From Lunularia cruciata (taxonomy: Eukaryota > Streptophyta > Marchantiopsida > Lunulariales > Lunulariaceae): 64,000 nucleotides of DNA. The stretch's first letter is position 1; each line of letters starts with the position of its first letter. The stretch is from assembly GCA_948567375.1 (NCBI GenBank), contig OX419758.1:22883001-22947000 (forward strand), in the 5' to 3' direction. The notes beneath the pieces are model-generated. The model was given only the letters and a program-made list of their open reading frames with translations. It was not told where the DNA came from and ran no database searches. A program made the translations under genes and the position numbers. Shown piece by piece: positions 54,911-64,000 of the stretch.

Positions 54911-56000
54911 TTTGTGATCTATATCCACTACAATGTCTTCTCACCAAGATAGTGCTTCCAATGCTTGGTTGTAATGACAATATCAAACTCTTCATGTTTT
55001 ATGGTGTGATAGTTGCACTTTTTGTAACAACTTTTGAGAAAAATAAACAATAGATTATCATCCATCACTCCATTCCTATTATAGGACTTCTCCTTTTGCA
55101 ATGCCTAATGCATCTATAGCTAACTTGATTGGACATGTGGGCCATACCTTTTCAAGATTGGTGCATGGAGTAATGAATCTTTCAATTCTTGAAAGGCCAA
55201 TTCTTGTACGGTTCCACACATCTATGTCTTTCCCTTGCCAAGTAGTGTCATTAGGGGTTGTGTAACCTTGAAGAAGTCCTCAAAAACTTGACAATAGAAA
55301 CTAGTTAATCTCAAGAAACTCTTGAGTTGAGTCTGATCTTGTGGAACATCCCATTTCTAAATCATATCTTTTTTATTTGTTAAAACATGGATACCTCTTT
55401 CATTTACTTTATGCCTGAAGTAATCAACTTCAGACTTGTCAAACTTGCATTTTGAGACTTTGGCATACAACTAGTTTTGTCATAGAATTTGAAGGATTTC
55501 TTGCAAATGTTGCTTGTACACTTTCATTGTCCTGTTGAAGACTAAGTTGTCATCTAGGAAAATGATAACAGACTTATCTAATATGGAATGAATATGTAGT
55601 TCATTAGATTCATGAAAATAGCTGATACATTGGTGAGGCCAAATAGCATCACTATGTACTCAAAGTGACCATACTTTGTTTGAAAGTCAACTTTTTGTTA
55701 GTCTTACTCCAAAATGCTTGTTACAACTCCACAAATTGACTTTGGTGAACAAATTTGCTCCATTGAGTTGATCAAACTGGTCATTCATTTGAGGTAGTGG
55801 GTATTTATTATTAGATATTTGTTGATTTAGGCCCTGATAATCAATGTTTCATTCATATTTTACCATTCTTCTTCTTCACAAACAAGACAAGAGCAACATA
55901 TGGTGATACATTGGGTTGGATATACCTTTTTGCAACATATATTTGATTTGAGCTTTTCACTCCTCCAACTCATGAGGTGATAATCAATATGTGGCCTTAC
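54911..56000 (-). pseudogene. N RNase H and reverse transcriptase
   Basis: Minus-strand frames match D 32570-33690. RNase H lies at 54900-55270 (ASIDALGIAKGEVL-like). RT lies at 55290-55990, with VIIFLDDNLVFNR near 55540-55570, where the two Asp codons remain. Fingers and DYQGLN parts are in other frames. Confidence 0.72.
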
Positions 56001-56620
56001 AAAGAGTTTTCCTCTCAAGAATTATCTTGATTTTAAGATTTATTTTCCCTTTTGGTGATAATCTTACAGGTAAATCATCAAGAAAAATATCTTGAAACAA
56101 ACTGACAACATTGTTCAAATTCTCAAGAATTTTCCTATCAAGTTGTGCACTTTGGACTTTTCTTATTAGACCCATGAAACATTTATTTATCTTACCAATA
56201 GTTATTGTCCCTATGACATAGAGAAGAAATTCTTGCCTTTGGGATCTTTCCCTATCTCCAAATATCTTTCATTGGCTAGTTTTCACTATTTTCCTCCTCC
56301 AATTTACTGTGTGGTTATAATGTTCTATCCATGGCATGCCTAAGATAAGATCATATCATAACAAGCTAACTATATCATTCACCACTCAATGTCTTCTTGA
56401 TACTCTCTACATAAAGTGCTACCTTTTTAGGTAATGATTAAATCCTCTTTATCTGACCATTAGTTAACTCTACTTCTTCACTCTCATCCTTTTTTAGTTC
56501 CATCCCCAACCTTATTACAATAGAGTGAGACAAGAAATCTTTGTTACTCCAAGGTCTATCAATGTTCTCACCTTATTGCTTCCTAGAATCTATTTATGAC
56601 AATTCGTTATGCATTTGTCT
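56001..56620 (-). pseudogene. N aspartic protease
   Basis: The protease-RT linker (55984-56175) is open and reads VVSLFQDIFLDDLPVRLSPKG. The active triplet is Asp-Leu-Gly at 56548-56556 in the LIDLGV context. The flap and GMPWIEHYN follow at about 56330-56350. Confidence 0.72.
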
Positions 56621-58286
56621 TTCTTGACCTTTGTGCATTCATCTTCTTCCTCCCCTTGCTTTACTATGGAGGAAAATGGCCCCTAGGAAGATGGGAATAA
56701 TGTGATTGGCCACAAATGTAACAATGTCTTTGTTTTCCTTAAGCCCCTTCTCCTCATGGGACTCCATCTCTCCTTTCTTTGACACATCTCCATTCTCCTT
56801 GGAGCAATTATGCTCCTTGGTCTTGGAAAAAAATGTTGCACAATTCTATAGGACCTAGTCCACCAAAGTGCAACCCATTAGTGTTGTATCAAGACTACTC
56901 TTTCACCTCTTCCAAGTGCTCTTTACTATTCTCTAAGCACATGCAATGGGTTCAACAAATGGACTTTGTACCATTATCTCTTGGAAAATTCTCTTAGAAA
57001 TTCACTCTTTTAACCCCTATTTGAAATTATCAAGAGCTTTTGCTAGGCTCATATTGGTTATCACAACCTATGGATCAAGAAATATCTCCATGTATTCTTG
57101 TATGTTGTTCTTTGGCTTCAACCCAAGTAGTCAAGTTTGAGCCATTTGCATAGAATCCACATATTGGAAATTCTTCAAACAATCCTTCTTCCATCACCAT
57201 CCAAGTGATCTCTCTTTCCTGCTGCAAACTTTGATCATTTCCAAGCATCATACCATGTGAGAGCTTTATAGGTTAGAAACCCACATGCAAAAATGCATGT
57301 AGAATGATAGGTGATCTCTATTATGAATAATCAAAATTGTTAATTCATTCTTGAGAGCCAATTTTCAAATTTTCTCATGGAACATTGTCCCTTTTAAGGC
57401 TTGATGTTGCATATTTTCTTCATCCATAATAATATTGTGGCTTCATTGTTGACTGGGGTTGGTGTCATCATCATGAGTGACTCTATAGGTATTTTGGCCA
57501 TTGTTATTGGGTTTTGGGATGATTCTCCTTTTCTCATTGTATGATCATTCTTCAAAGTACATACTTGACTTTGTAATGCATCTATTGTCATCTTGATCTC
57601 CAAAAACTTTCAACATCTCTTACATTCCTTGCATCAGATCTTGCAACTATGGCTCCATGATTTATACACATGATAGATGATGCTCAATTAATACTTCCTT
57701 CTTCAATAGAGGGTTGATATGATCACTCAAAAGGAGACATGGATGATTGGGACTACCATTGGGACCTTTAGAGGTTATCACTTTTTGATAATATTTTCAC
57801 CAAAATTGCAGATTGCAAAATCTCTAAATATCACTTTTGGTCTAACTATATAACAGATTTTTACTTTAGTATTGAAAGGGAGAGGATTCAATATATTATC
57901 CATTGCATCATAAGAGAATTAAATCATCAAATCCCACTCTCTATCATATATCACAACAAGTAGAATCATAAGGTTTGGCAAATTCTTTACTACCTCCATG
58001 AACTATGCTCCAAAATGATCAACAAGATATTCTCACTTTTTTGCACTTGATGTACATAATCTTGATGTGGAATAGATTCAAGAAAGGAAAATGAGGTGCA
58101 AAAAATCGTCCTTCAAGAGCATCCATCCCATCCTCTCTCCCAAACACCCAATCTATAGATTTCAATCTATAAATTGGGTGTTTAGGAGAGGGGATAGGAT
58201 TACTTTTTCTCTCCTTGAAATTACTCAATCTCAATAGCATGTGTTCCTCTAAGTAGTGTGATCCACTCAGTTGGATTACAATACTT
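56621..58286 (-). pseudogene. N gag and leader
   Basis: The knuckle region at 56690-56740 reads CYICGQSHYSH (decayed). The core at 56800-57340 matches D 31040-31520. The leader at 57350-58286 has the conserved NLFHIKIMYIKCKKVRIS frame (58019-58105) and a 20-bp palindrome (58142-58183). Confidence 0.7.
58142..58183. repeat. Near-perfect 20-bp palindrome with 2-base loop
   Basis: The arms AAACACCCAATCTATAGATT (58142-58161) and 58164-58183 are reverse complements with one mismatch. E has only the first half at the same place (39901-39925), so the second arm is a later inverted duplication. Confidence 0.8.
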
Positions 58287-58298
58287 GCTTTGATACCA
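58287..58298 (-). other. Primer binding site of N
   Basis: The minus strand reads TGGTATCAAAGC, one mismatch to the iMet complement. Confidence 0.82.
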
Positions 58299-58299
58299 T

Positions 58300-58864
58300 T
58301 TTAACATTTTGAGGACAAGAGAAATCTCGAGAGAAACACAAGGTTTAATGCCCCAAAGGAGCACTTTGACTTTATTATATAGTGGAGAAGATTCCTCCCA
58401 AGGGAGCTACACCCTTAGATTACATACATGGATAGGTGACATGTCAGCAAGCTACACCCTTAGATTGGATCCATGTTGGTTACATGTTAGCATTGGTCCC
58501 ATCTATTTGATCAAATAGGTTTGATAGCATGGAATCTTTTGAGAATCTTCCTATATAAAGCTCAAAATAATATGGAAGTGGTATCATTGGAAAGATCTCA
58601 ATGAGACAAAGTGAGGGTGGAGAATGCAAGCATTTTCACCTTTTGAGAGAAGATTCATATTTTTCAAGACTTAATTCATTTCTTTAGGCCTCCAAAATTG
58701 GCTCTAAAGTTTTTGGTGTGTTTTTGGCCTCTACTATTGTAGTAGACGTCCTCTTTTGGTGACACCTGTATCTAATATATTTATACCATCACATATAACA
58801 TCCCTAAAGATATTTCCAAGCAAGTTTCCACCTCTAGATAATTTGACTAGCTAATGGTATTACA
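58300..58864 (-). repeat. 5' LTR of N
   Basis: 565 bases from TTTAACATTTTGAGG to GGTATTACA. It contains a repeated CTACACCCTTAGATT block (58406 and 58453) missing from the 3' LTR. This accounts for most of the length difference. Confidence 0.9.
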
Positions 58865-58869
58865 CTACT
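58865..58869. repeat. Target site duplication of N, right copy (CTACT)
   Basis: It is identical to 52743-52747. P sequence resumes beyond it. Confidence 0.9.
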
Positions 58870-59112
58870 CTACTAAATTACCTACTTATAATTATATAAG
58901 TTAACACATAATGCAACAAGTCCACCACTTCTCATAAGATTCAATTGGAAGGATCAATGGTTCATTGAACAAGGTGATTGAATACAAAAACCTCTACCCA
59001 AAGTGTGAAAAGATGCTTTTATAGTACTTGGATATGGAAATCCCTATGGTTTGGGAAAAATGAATTTGGTGGTCCATAGATTCAATGCATACCATGCTTG
59101 CTTTGATATCAA

Positions 59113-59527
59113 TGTAAAAGATTGAGAAGAGATATAAGAAAATAGAAGATCATATTAGAACTCTCAAATGAGTGAAATTCCAAATGCCTAGCATGAGCTT
59201 GTGCTTTTTTAATTTATAGTGAAGCAATACAAGGCTCTTGAAAACCTTCTTTCTCAAGGCCACTTTCTTGGAGTGCAAGCTAAGCTAGCCAAGAAGCTTC
59301 CACATAAAGTTCCTTCTAGAAGCTCCCTTCAAGCTAAGGAAGCCATTAACTTAGTGTACAAGTTATCCAATCTTGGAAATGTACCTACAAGCTTCCCACC
59401 AATAAGTTTCCCATCAATAAGCTTCCTAGATGTTTCTTGAATATTCTTAAAATTCCTAGCTATATCTAGCTTATTTTACTAACTCATTAGCCTTTCTTAA
59501 CCTGTATGCTAACTCCATATTATTACA
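59113..59527 (-). repeat. 5' LTR of P (A family)
   Basis: TGTAAAAGATTGAG to CCATATTATTACA, 415 bases. The heat-shock region is reduced to CCTTCTAGAAGCTCC (59311-59325). The TATA place reads TTTAATTTATAG on the + strand. Confidence 0.88.
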
Positions 59528-60590
59528 CATTGCATCATGGACTTTGGTGTGCTTGCCATCTATTTCACATTATAAAAAGGTGTGCCTTGTATGTCATATA
59601 AGGAACCATGGCTGCATTGGTTTGGGAGCTCTATGAGAGTTAGGTATAAGAGATCTAACCTCAAATGTAGAGTTGTAATGAACTCCTTAGAAGTAAATTG
59701 AAAGTCATCAATCAAGGGAGAAGGATGGAGCCAAGCTCCAAAGCATTTCCCATTGCAACATAATATCCTAGATATATCAAGTAGGGGTACATCAATGAGG
59801 ATCCTGGTAAGTGTGTCAGTATGCATATGTGCATTGAGATCCACATGAATCTTCTTAGAGTCTAGGGATACAAAATTGATAAACTTGGAGTGTGATGTGC
59901 ATGCGAGACCTCGCAATACTTGACAAGCCAAACAAAGATATGATTGGAAGGTGAATCCATTGTTTGATATATCTTAACAAGAAAGGACACCCTTCATGTA
60001 CAAACTTGTCTACTAAACAACGGATCGCTGGAGCCCATGCTTTTATGTGTGTTGCTAGTTTTTTGCCTCCTACCTTATGATTCATATCCACCCATGACTA
60101 TGGGTAGAGCTATCTGTCTCCTATACCACTCATGTGATAATTGTGGGAGCATGCATGGCACTAACAAAGTGGAGAAAGTATGGTGGATGTTATTGTCAAA
60201 CATCTACAAATGTTGCCTTGCTCTATAGGAAAAAAACCCTATGTGAGGCCCTAGGTAGGAAACACAGTGTAAAAATAGAATATGCATTGTGGCTTGTCCT
60301 AAGGTGTTCAATAAGAACAAAACTGTAAAAATCCTCTTGTCCCAAAGTAAAATCCAAATATCTCAAATCACCTATGGGGAATTGGAATCCTAGTTTGAAG
60401 TCAGAGGGAGTGCAGGAAGTGAATGCCATGCGCGGGTTCCAAACCTTATATTTATGAATCTAGACTTGTAAACCCAAAGTCTCTAAACTAAATGTAAAGT
60501 TGACACTGATATCTAACTATATCCTCCAAAGATCCCATAACATTAGTTTTATCCATAGGGGATGGGAAAAGACAAGACAAAAAAGCTATT
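59528..60590 (-). mobile_element. LINE copy L: C-terminal part, reverse strand
   Basis: Minus strand, collinear with K 43437-44550: the Cys/His cluster region (CSHGSLYDIQGTPFYN, about 59560-59610), LIDDFQFTSKEF, FINFVSLDS, ACQVLRGL, and upstream a decayed MDKTNVMGSLED-like stretch where K has SDDIHILGPLED. It is cut at the left by the LTR of P and fades at the right near 60590. It lacks the RT core. Confidence 0.7.
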
Positions 60591-60599
60591 GCTACCTAA

Positions 60600-61870
60600 A
60601 TAAGTGCTTGTGGAATAAGAGTGTATTTCTATTCAAACATTATTGCTCCACTGAGGATTGTTTTGTCATTTGGGTAAAAGGTCCTTAACGTTGCACTAAA
60701 TATTGCAATAAAAGTCTCAACTAATCTTATCCTTGTATAGTGGAATTGTCCACCATCTTGAACTTGAGCAAAATGGAAGCAGATATCCTTCTGTCAATGG
60801 AAAAAGACAACCGTGTAGAACACATGAACGATGGGAAGACCTCCATCAAGCCGTACAAGGGAGAGAAAAAAAATTCAAATGAGACTAGACCCCAATAGTA
60901 TCATATAATATCCATATGAAAAATCATATTGTCAATTGGCTATAAGCTCCTTATCATTAATATCCATATGACAATTCATATTGTCAATTGGCTATAAGTT
61001 CCTTATCATTTCATTACCTATTGCAATAAAAGACTCAACTAATCTTATCCTTACAGTATCGTGGAACAGGCCACCCTCTTGAACTCGAGCAGTATGGAAG
61101 CACAAGTGCTCATAATGCATGCAATAGATGTTAGACGGTAAGTGAATGAACTATGCTTTGAGATCAAATATTATACTTGACTCCTGACTTACCTACGATC
61201 GTAATATGATAAGTTTCTCGGATCCTCCCGATCCAGCGACATTTAGACAGGCCCATACGTTATGGATATTTCCAAAATGACTTTACATAATCCTAAACTA
61301 GGTTTGTAGTGTCACCCACATGTTTTAATGCAGCCATCAGATCGTATACATCGTAAGAACCTACACATACATTCACTCATCTGCTATAAACTCCTCTCTA
61401 ACTCCACATGCATGTTCTCTTTTCAAGCTTATTTATCGGATTGGCCAACAAGATGGGCGGACCGAGTAGTCAAAGTAACACCATCCTCGTCCATAGGGTA
61501 GACTTGTTAATCTTCACGCCATCTATATCAATCATTTAAAAAAACAGGGATGTGTTATTTGCATCATAGTTTTTCTTACTTCATCACAACATTGTAAATT
61601 AATCGACCCTAAATTTATCTAAATGTAAGAATTTGGGGTTAAATGTGGTGGAAATAACAAAAAAGAGTGGTGTAAATAACATTCCCAATAAATGTACCTT
61701 AGAACACAAGGTTAAGTTGAAGAGAAGAAGTTGAATAAACAAAAACCTCCCATATGACCTGGTATGTAATGCGCTCCACCAATTTCAGTTACTCCACAAT
61801 GGCATCTTACTAACACATATTTGTCCTCTTTTTGTCATTATTTTATGTCAGAGAATATCAGTGATTCTCC
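60600..61870. other. Non-coding stretch with local duplications
   Basis: An ~80-bp pair, 60701-60780 and 61019-61101 (both beginning TATTGCAATAAAAG), surrounds a 52-bp tandem pair (60907-60958 and 60959-61010) and the dispersed repeat at 60801-60866. From about 61180 CpG is common and no repeat is seen. TATAAA at 61385-61390, followed by a pyrimidine-rich CTCCTCTCTAACTCC, looks like a core promoter, but no gene follows. Confidence 0.5.
60907..61010 (+). repeat. 52-bp tandem duplication
   Basis: Units begin AATATCCATATGA and end CCTTATCATT, with about four differences between them. Confidence 0.85.
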
Positions 61871-62048
61871 TGTAGTGCCCCCCACCAATTTACCTTCCAG
61901 GCAATGGTATTGGGGAGAGTGCGGGAGAGTGTGGAGACGAGAGAGGAGAGGGAGAGATGTGAGAAGACATCTATAATTTCTGAGTGCACTCTAGCATATA
62001 TCACTTGAGTGAATAGTCAATTCTCTATGTTTTTAAATTTTGGTTCCA
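61871..62048 (+). repeat. Candidate short LTR (uncertain)
   Basis: TGTAGTGCCCC to TTGGTTCCA has TG...CA ends. TGGTATCTAGAT (62050-62061) follows one base later and matches the first seven bases of the iMet site. A purine-rich GAGAGAGGAGAGGGAGAG stretch lies inside. No second copy is in the window. Downstream, 62050-62125 and about 62179-62250 look like a loose tandem pair. Confidence 0.3.
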
Positions 62049-62061
62049 TTGGTATCTAGAT

Positions 62062-62619
62062 TGAAGACTATGGAGAATTGAGTAGAAAGTTATGAGGATT
62101 TTTAGCCTTTTTAGGGTTTAGAGTGATCATTAACATCGAGAGTGATGGGTCATAAATTTTGATGATTAAGTTCCATGGGAATTTAGTTTAAAAATTTTGG
62201 AGATGAAAATTGAGAGTTATGAGAATTTATAGTTTTTATGGTTTGGAGATATTGTTTTCTTATGTGAGTTGGGATGTGAGGGGTTGTGGTTTTGCAGATA
62301 TGGGGAGATCCTTCCACTCGATAACAAGGGATCTACCTCCTTCTCAATACGGCCTAATGGCCTAAGGGATCTGATGGTGCTCCACACACCGAGCCCCAAA
62401 TAAATAATCAAATGCCTTGGGGTTCAACTCTACCCCTAACGCCCCTTCGGTTTGGCAAACCTTGGATACTTCATTTCCTCGCTCTTGGTATATGAGGTTG
62501 TTTATAAAGTGCTTTCTAAAAATAGGCTTTAATAAGCCATTTCTCAAACATTAACGCTTATCTGTTGGGTACAAGGGCTTTTGCTTGGACTGGGCTTCGT
62601 TAATTATTCCTCCGGCCCC
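62062..62619. other. Unassigned stretch
   Basis: A 61-codon minus-strand frame (62362-62547) is open but unrecognised. I see no homology to other parts of the window. Confidence 0.3.
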
Positions 62620-64000
62620 TAACTTGTCTAGTATCCATGAAGGTGGTGCATGGAGAGGAGCATCATGTGTTACTATCATTATTCTTGTGCTATCCAAGGC
62701 TACACCTTCCCATGTGTGGTTGCCTAGAGCGTCTTGGGATACACCATGCCTAGTGTGTCAGTGATGCTTTACCTCATAAAGACCTATGTGGGAAGGATGC
62801 ACAAGGACTATGATTGGACCACTTGGGATGTCCACATGAGATGAGCACATCAACAATAATGACACTCGAGATTATGCATGCTTCTTCTATCCCTTTGTTG
62901 ATTTTTCCAAGGATATGGATCGAGTCATGGGAGTGGTTAGCTTCTCAAAATTTTTGGAGTTATTTGAGACTAATTTTCCATGTCCATGTCTATTCCATAG
63001 GCTATCCCACACACTCCATGATGACGTTAGATAGGCTTTTTTCCTACCACTTGATTATTTGGCACATGATCCCTTGGACAAGTTAGCATGGTTCCTATTC
63101 TTCTTACTCCCTCAATGGTGTCTTTTGCTATGCTAGAGGAAGAGGTGTGGGCATAAAGAGGTGGTTGCTAGATTTCATCAATTCTGAGCAGGGATTGGGT
63201 GGCCCTTCAAAAGGAGTCTGTTAGGGCGGCACGGTTTAGGAGACAAGCATAACCATAGGATACCATAGAGTCCACCCAATTATGACAGTATAGGACATTG
63301 GGTCAGGCAAGAGAGTTTAGTAGAGTAGCATGAGTGCTACACCCTTTGTCTATGGCGAGTCCTACTAATGAGACTATCTCTTCCCTACGCTCACTACATC
63401 CTATAGCAATAGAGGGACAACCACTAGAGGTCTTAGATTTTCAGCCCGAGCAGCCTTTATGTCTTGATGGTCATTGTTTTCACAAGCATTGTGCACTACC
63501 CCTCACCTTTCCTCATGAGGCTTGTTAGGGATGGTTTATGAGCACCTCAGAGATTGCTTTCAAGCAGATGATCCTTCTTATGGTTTTACCGAGTTGTTTC
63601 AAGTGGTTGCAATAGTAGCAAGAGGAGACATTCCTCCGTATGTTAGTTGGGTGTTAGGTGCTAGTCAACTTCTCGCAATGGAGAAGGACACTGGGAGCAT
63701 TAGACTGATTGCTATTGGAGAGATATTTTTATGTTTGGTTAGTCGTACCATTGTCCTTTAGCATCATTCTCCTTTTTGGTAGCGCTTTAGTCCACATCAG
63801 TTTGGAGTAGCTACACTTAGAGGATGTGATGCTATATCTCTAGGCATTATGGCACTCTTAGATATCCATCCAAAGTGGGTCGTCCTACAGGTGGATGTTG
63901 AGAATGCTTTTAATAGCGTCTCATGAGAATCCATCTTTAGAGAGCTTAAGGAGATTGGTGGATCCTTGGTGAGTCTCATTCCTTTTTTGTAGTCTTTTTA
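62620..64000 (+). mobile_element. LINE copy M: N-terminal part and RT start, runs off the window
   Basis: Same family as K and L, opposite strand. Frames give WFLFFLLPQWCLLL and REFSRVA followed by a stop (63080-63330). Then come FQPEQPLCLDGHCF (63435-63480), GMVYEHLRDCF and, from 63522, LLAMEKDTGSIRLIAIGEIF (63680-63735). FSPHQFGVATLRGCDAI and LQVDVENAFNSVS (63885-63923) are the first RT aspartate region, followed by IGGSLVSLIPF at the window edge. Stops and one or two frameshifts show decay. The catalytic SDD block would lie beyond 64000. Confidence 0.75.

Larger units (their letters stand above)
52748..58864 (-). mobile_element. Element N: full-length reverse chromovirus of the H/E/D family
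   Basis: LTRs at 52748-53278 and 58300-58864, a perfect CTACT duplication outside, and a primer site at 58287-58298. The whole gag-pol order is on the minus strand with no large insert (6.1 kb). Many stops make it inactive. It is inserted in P gag. Confidence 0.93.
52210..59527 (-). mobile_element. Element P: truncated reverse copy of the A family, split by N
   Basis: From right to left: 5' LTR (59113-59527), primer site (59100-59111, minus strand TGATATCAAAGC), leader (58865-59099), then across N gag (52747 down to about 52210). The join across N restores the ATAGAGTAGTAGCTATGG gag start seen at 5625-5640. Gag is lost beyond the region matching A position 6160, so no pol remains. Confidence 0.85.

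Overview
The window looks like nuclear DNA of a land plant. Nearly all of it is decayed retroelements: Ty3/gypsy elements with tRNA-iMet-type primer sites, chromodomains, nested LTRs and a plant-type LINE. I found no intact host gene. The families (a gypsy with an embedded cytosine methyltransferase and a PHD finger, and a LINE with an unusual pol) suggest a non-flowering plant such as a lycophyte, fern, bryophyte or conifer, but the sequence does not settle this. Most coding remnants carry TAG/TGA stops of the kind made from CAG, CGA or TGG by C-to-T decay.

Layout, 1-42.6 kb: one nested stack. The outer host is a + strand chromovirus 'H' (1-505, 16767-19241, 40651-42605). It is split first by element 'B' (506-16766, +), a Ty3/gypsy with gag, protease, a C5-DNA methyltransferase domain, RT/RNase H, integrase and a C-terminal PHD finger. 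B is itself split by chromovirus 'A' (4943-10479, +). H is split again by chromovirus 'E' (19242-40650, - strand, same family as H). E is split by 'A2' (24181-36375, +, same family as A, perfect GACTC target duplication), by an unclassified insert 'F' (36400-38573) and by a short insert (21076-21737). A2's 3' LTR is split by 'D' (29424-36058, +, H/E family), the youngest-looking copy.

42.6-64 kb: a reverse LINE copy 'K' (about 43200-46036); a chromodomain plus LTR fragment 'J' (46037-46969); a low-copy stretch that keeps CpG (about 47-52.1 kb) with a decayed PGG-domain-like membrane protein; a truncated reverse A-family copy 'P' (52210-52747 and 58865-59527) split by a full-length reverse H/E-family element 'N' (52748-58864, perfect CTACT target duplication); LINE copy 'L' (59528-60590, -); a repeat-rich non-coding stretch; and the N-terminal half of LINE copy 'M' (62620 to the window end, +).

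Main biological point: element B joins a DNA-methylation writer (cytosine methyltransferase between protease and RT) and a putative chromatin reader (PHD finger after integrase) in one retrotransposon. The A and H/E families instead carry chromodomains, and the A-family LTRs hold perfect heat-shock-element arrays upstream of a TATA box. All copies here appear dead. Element letters are my own labels.
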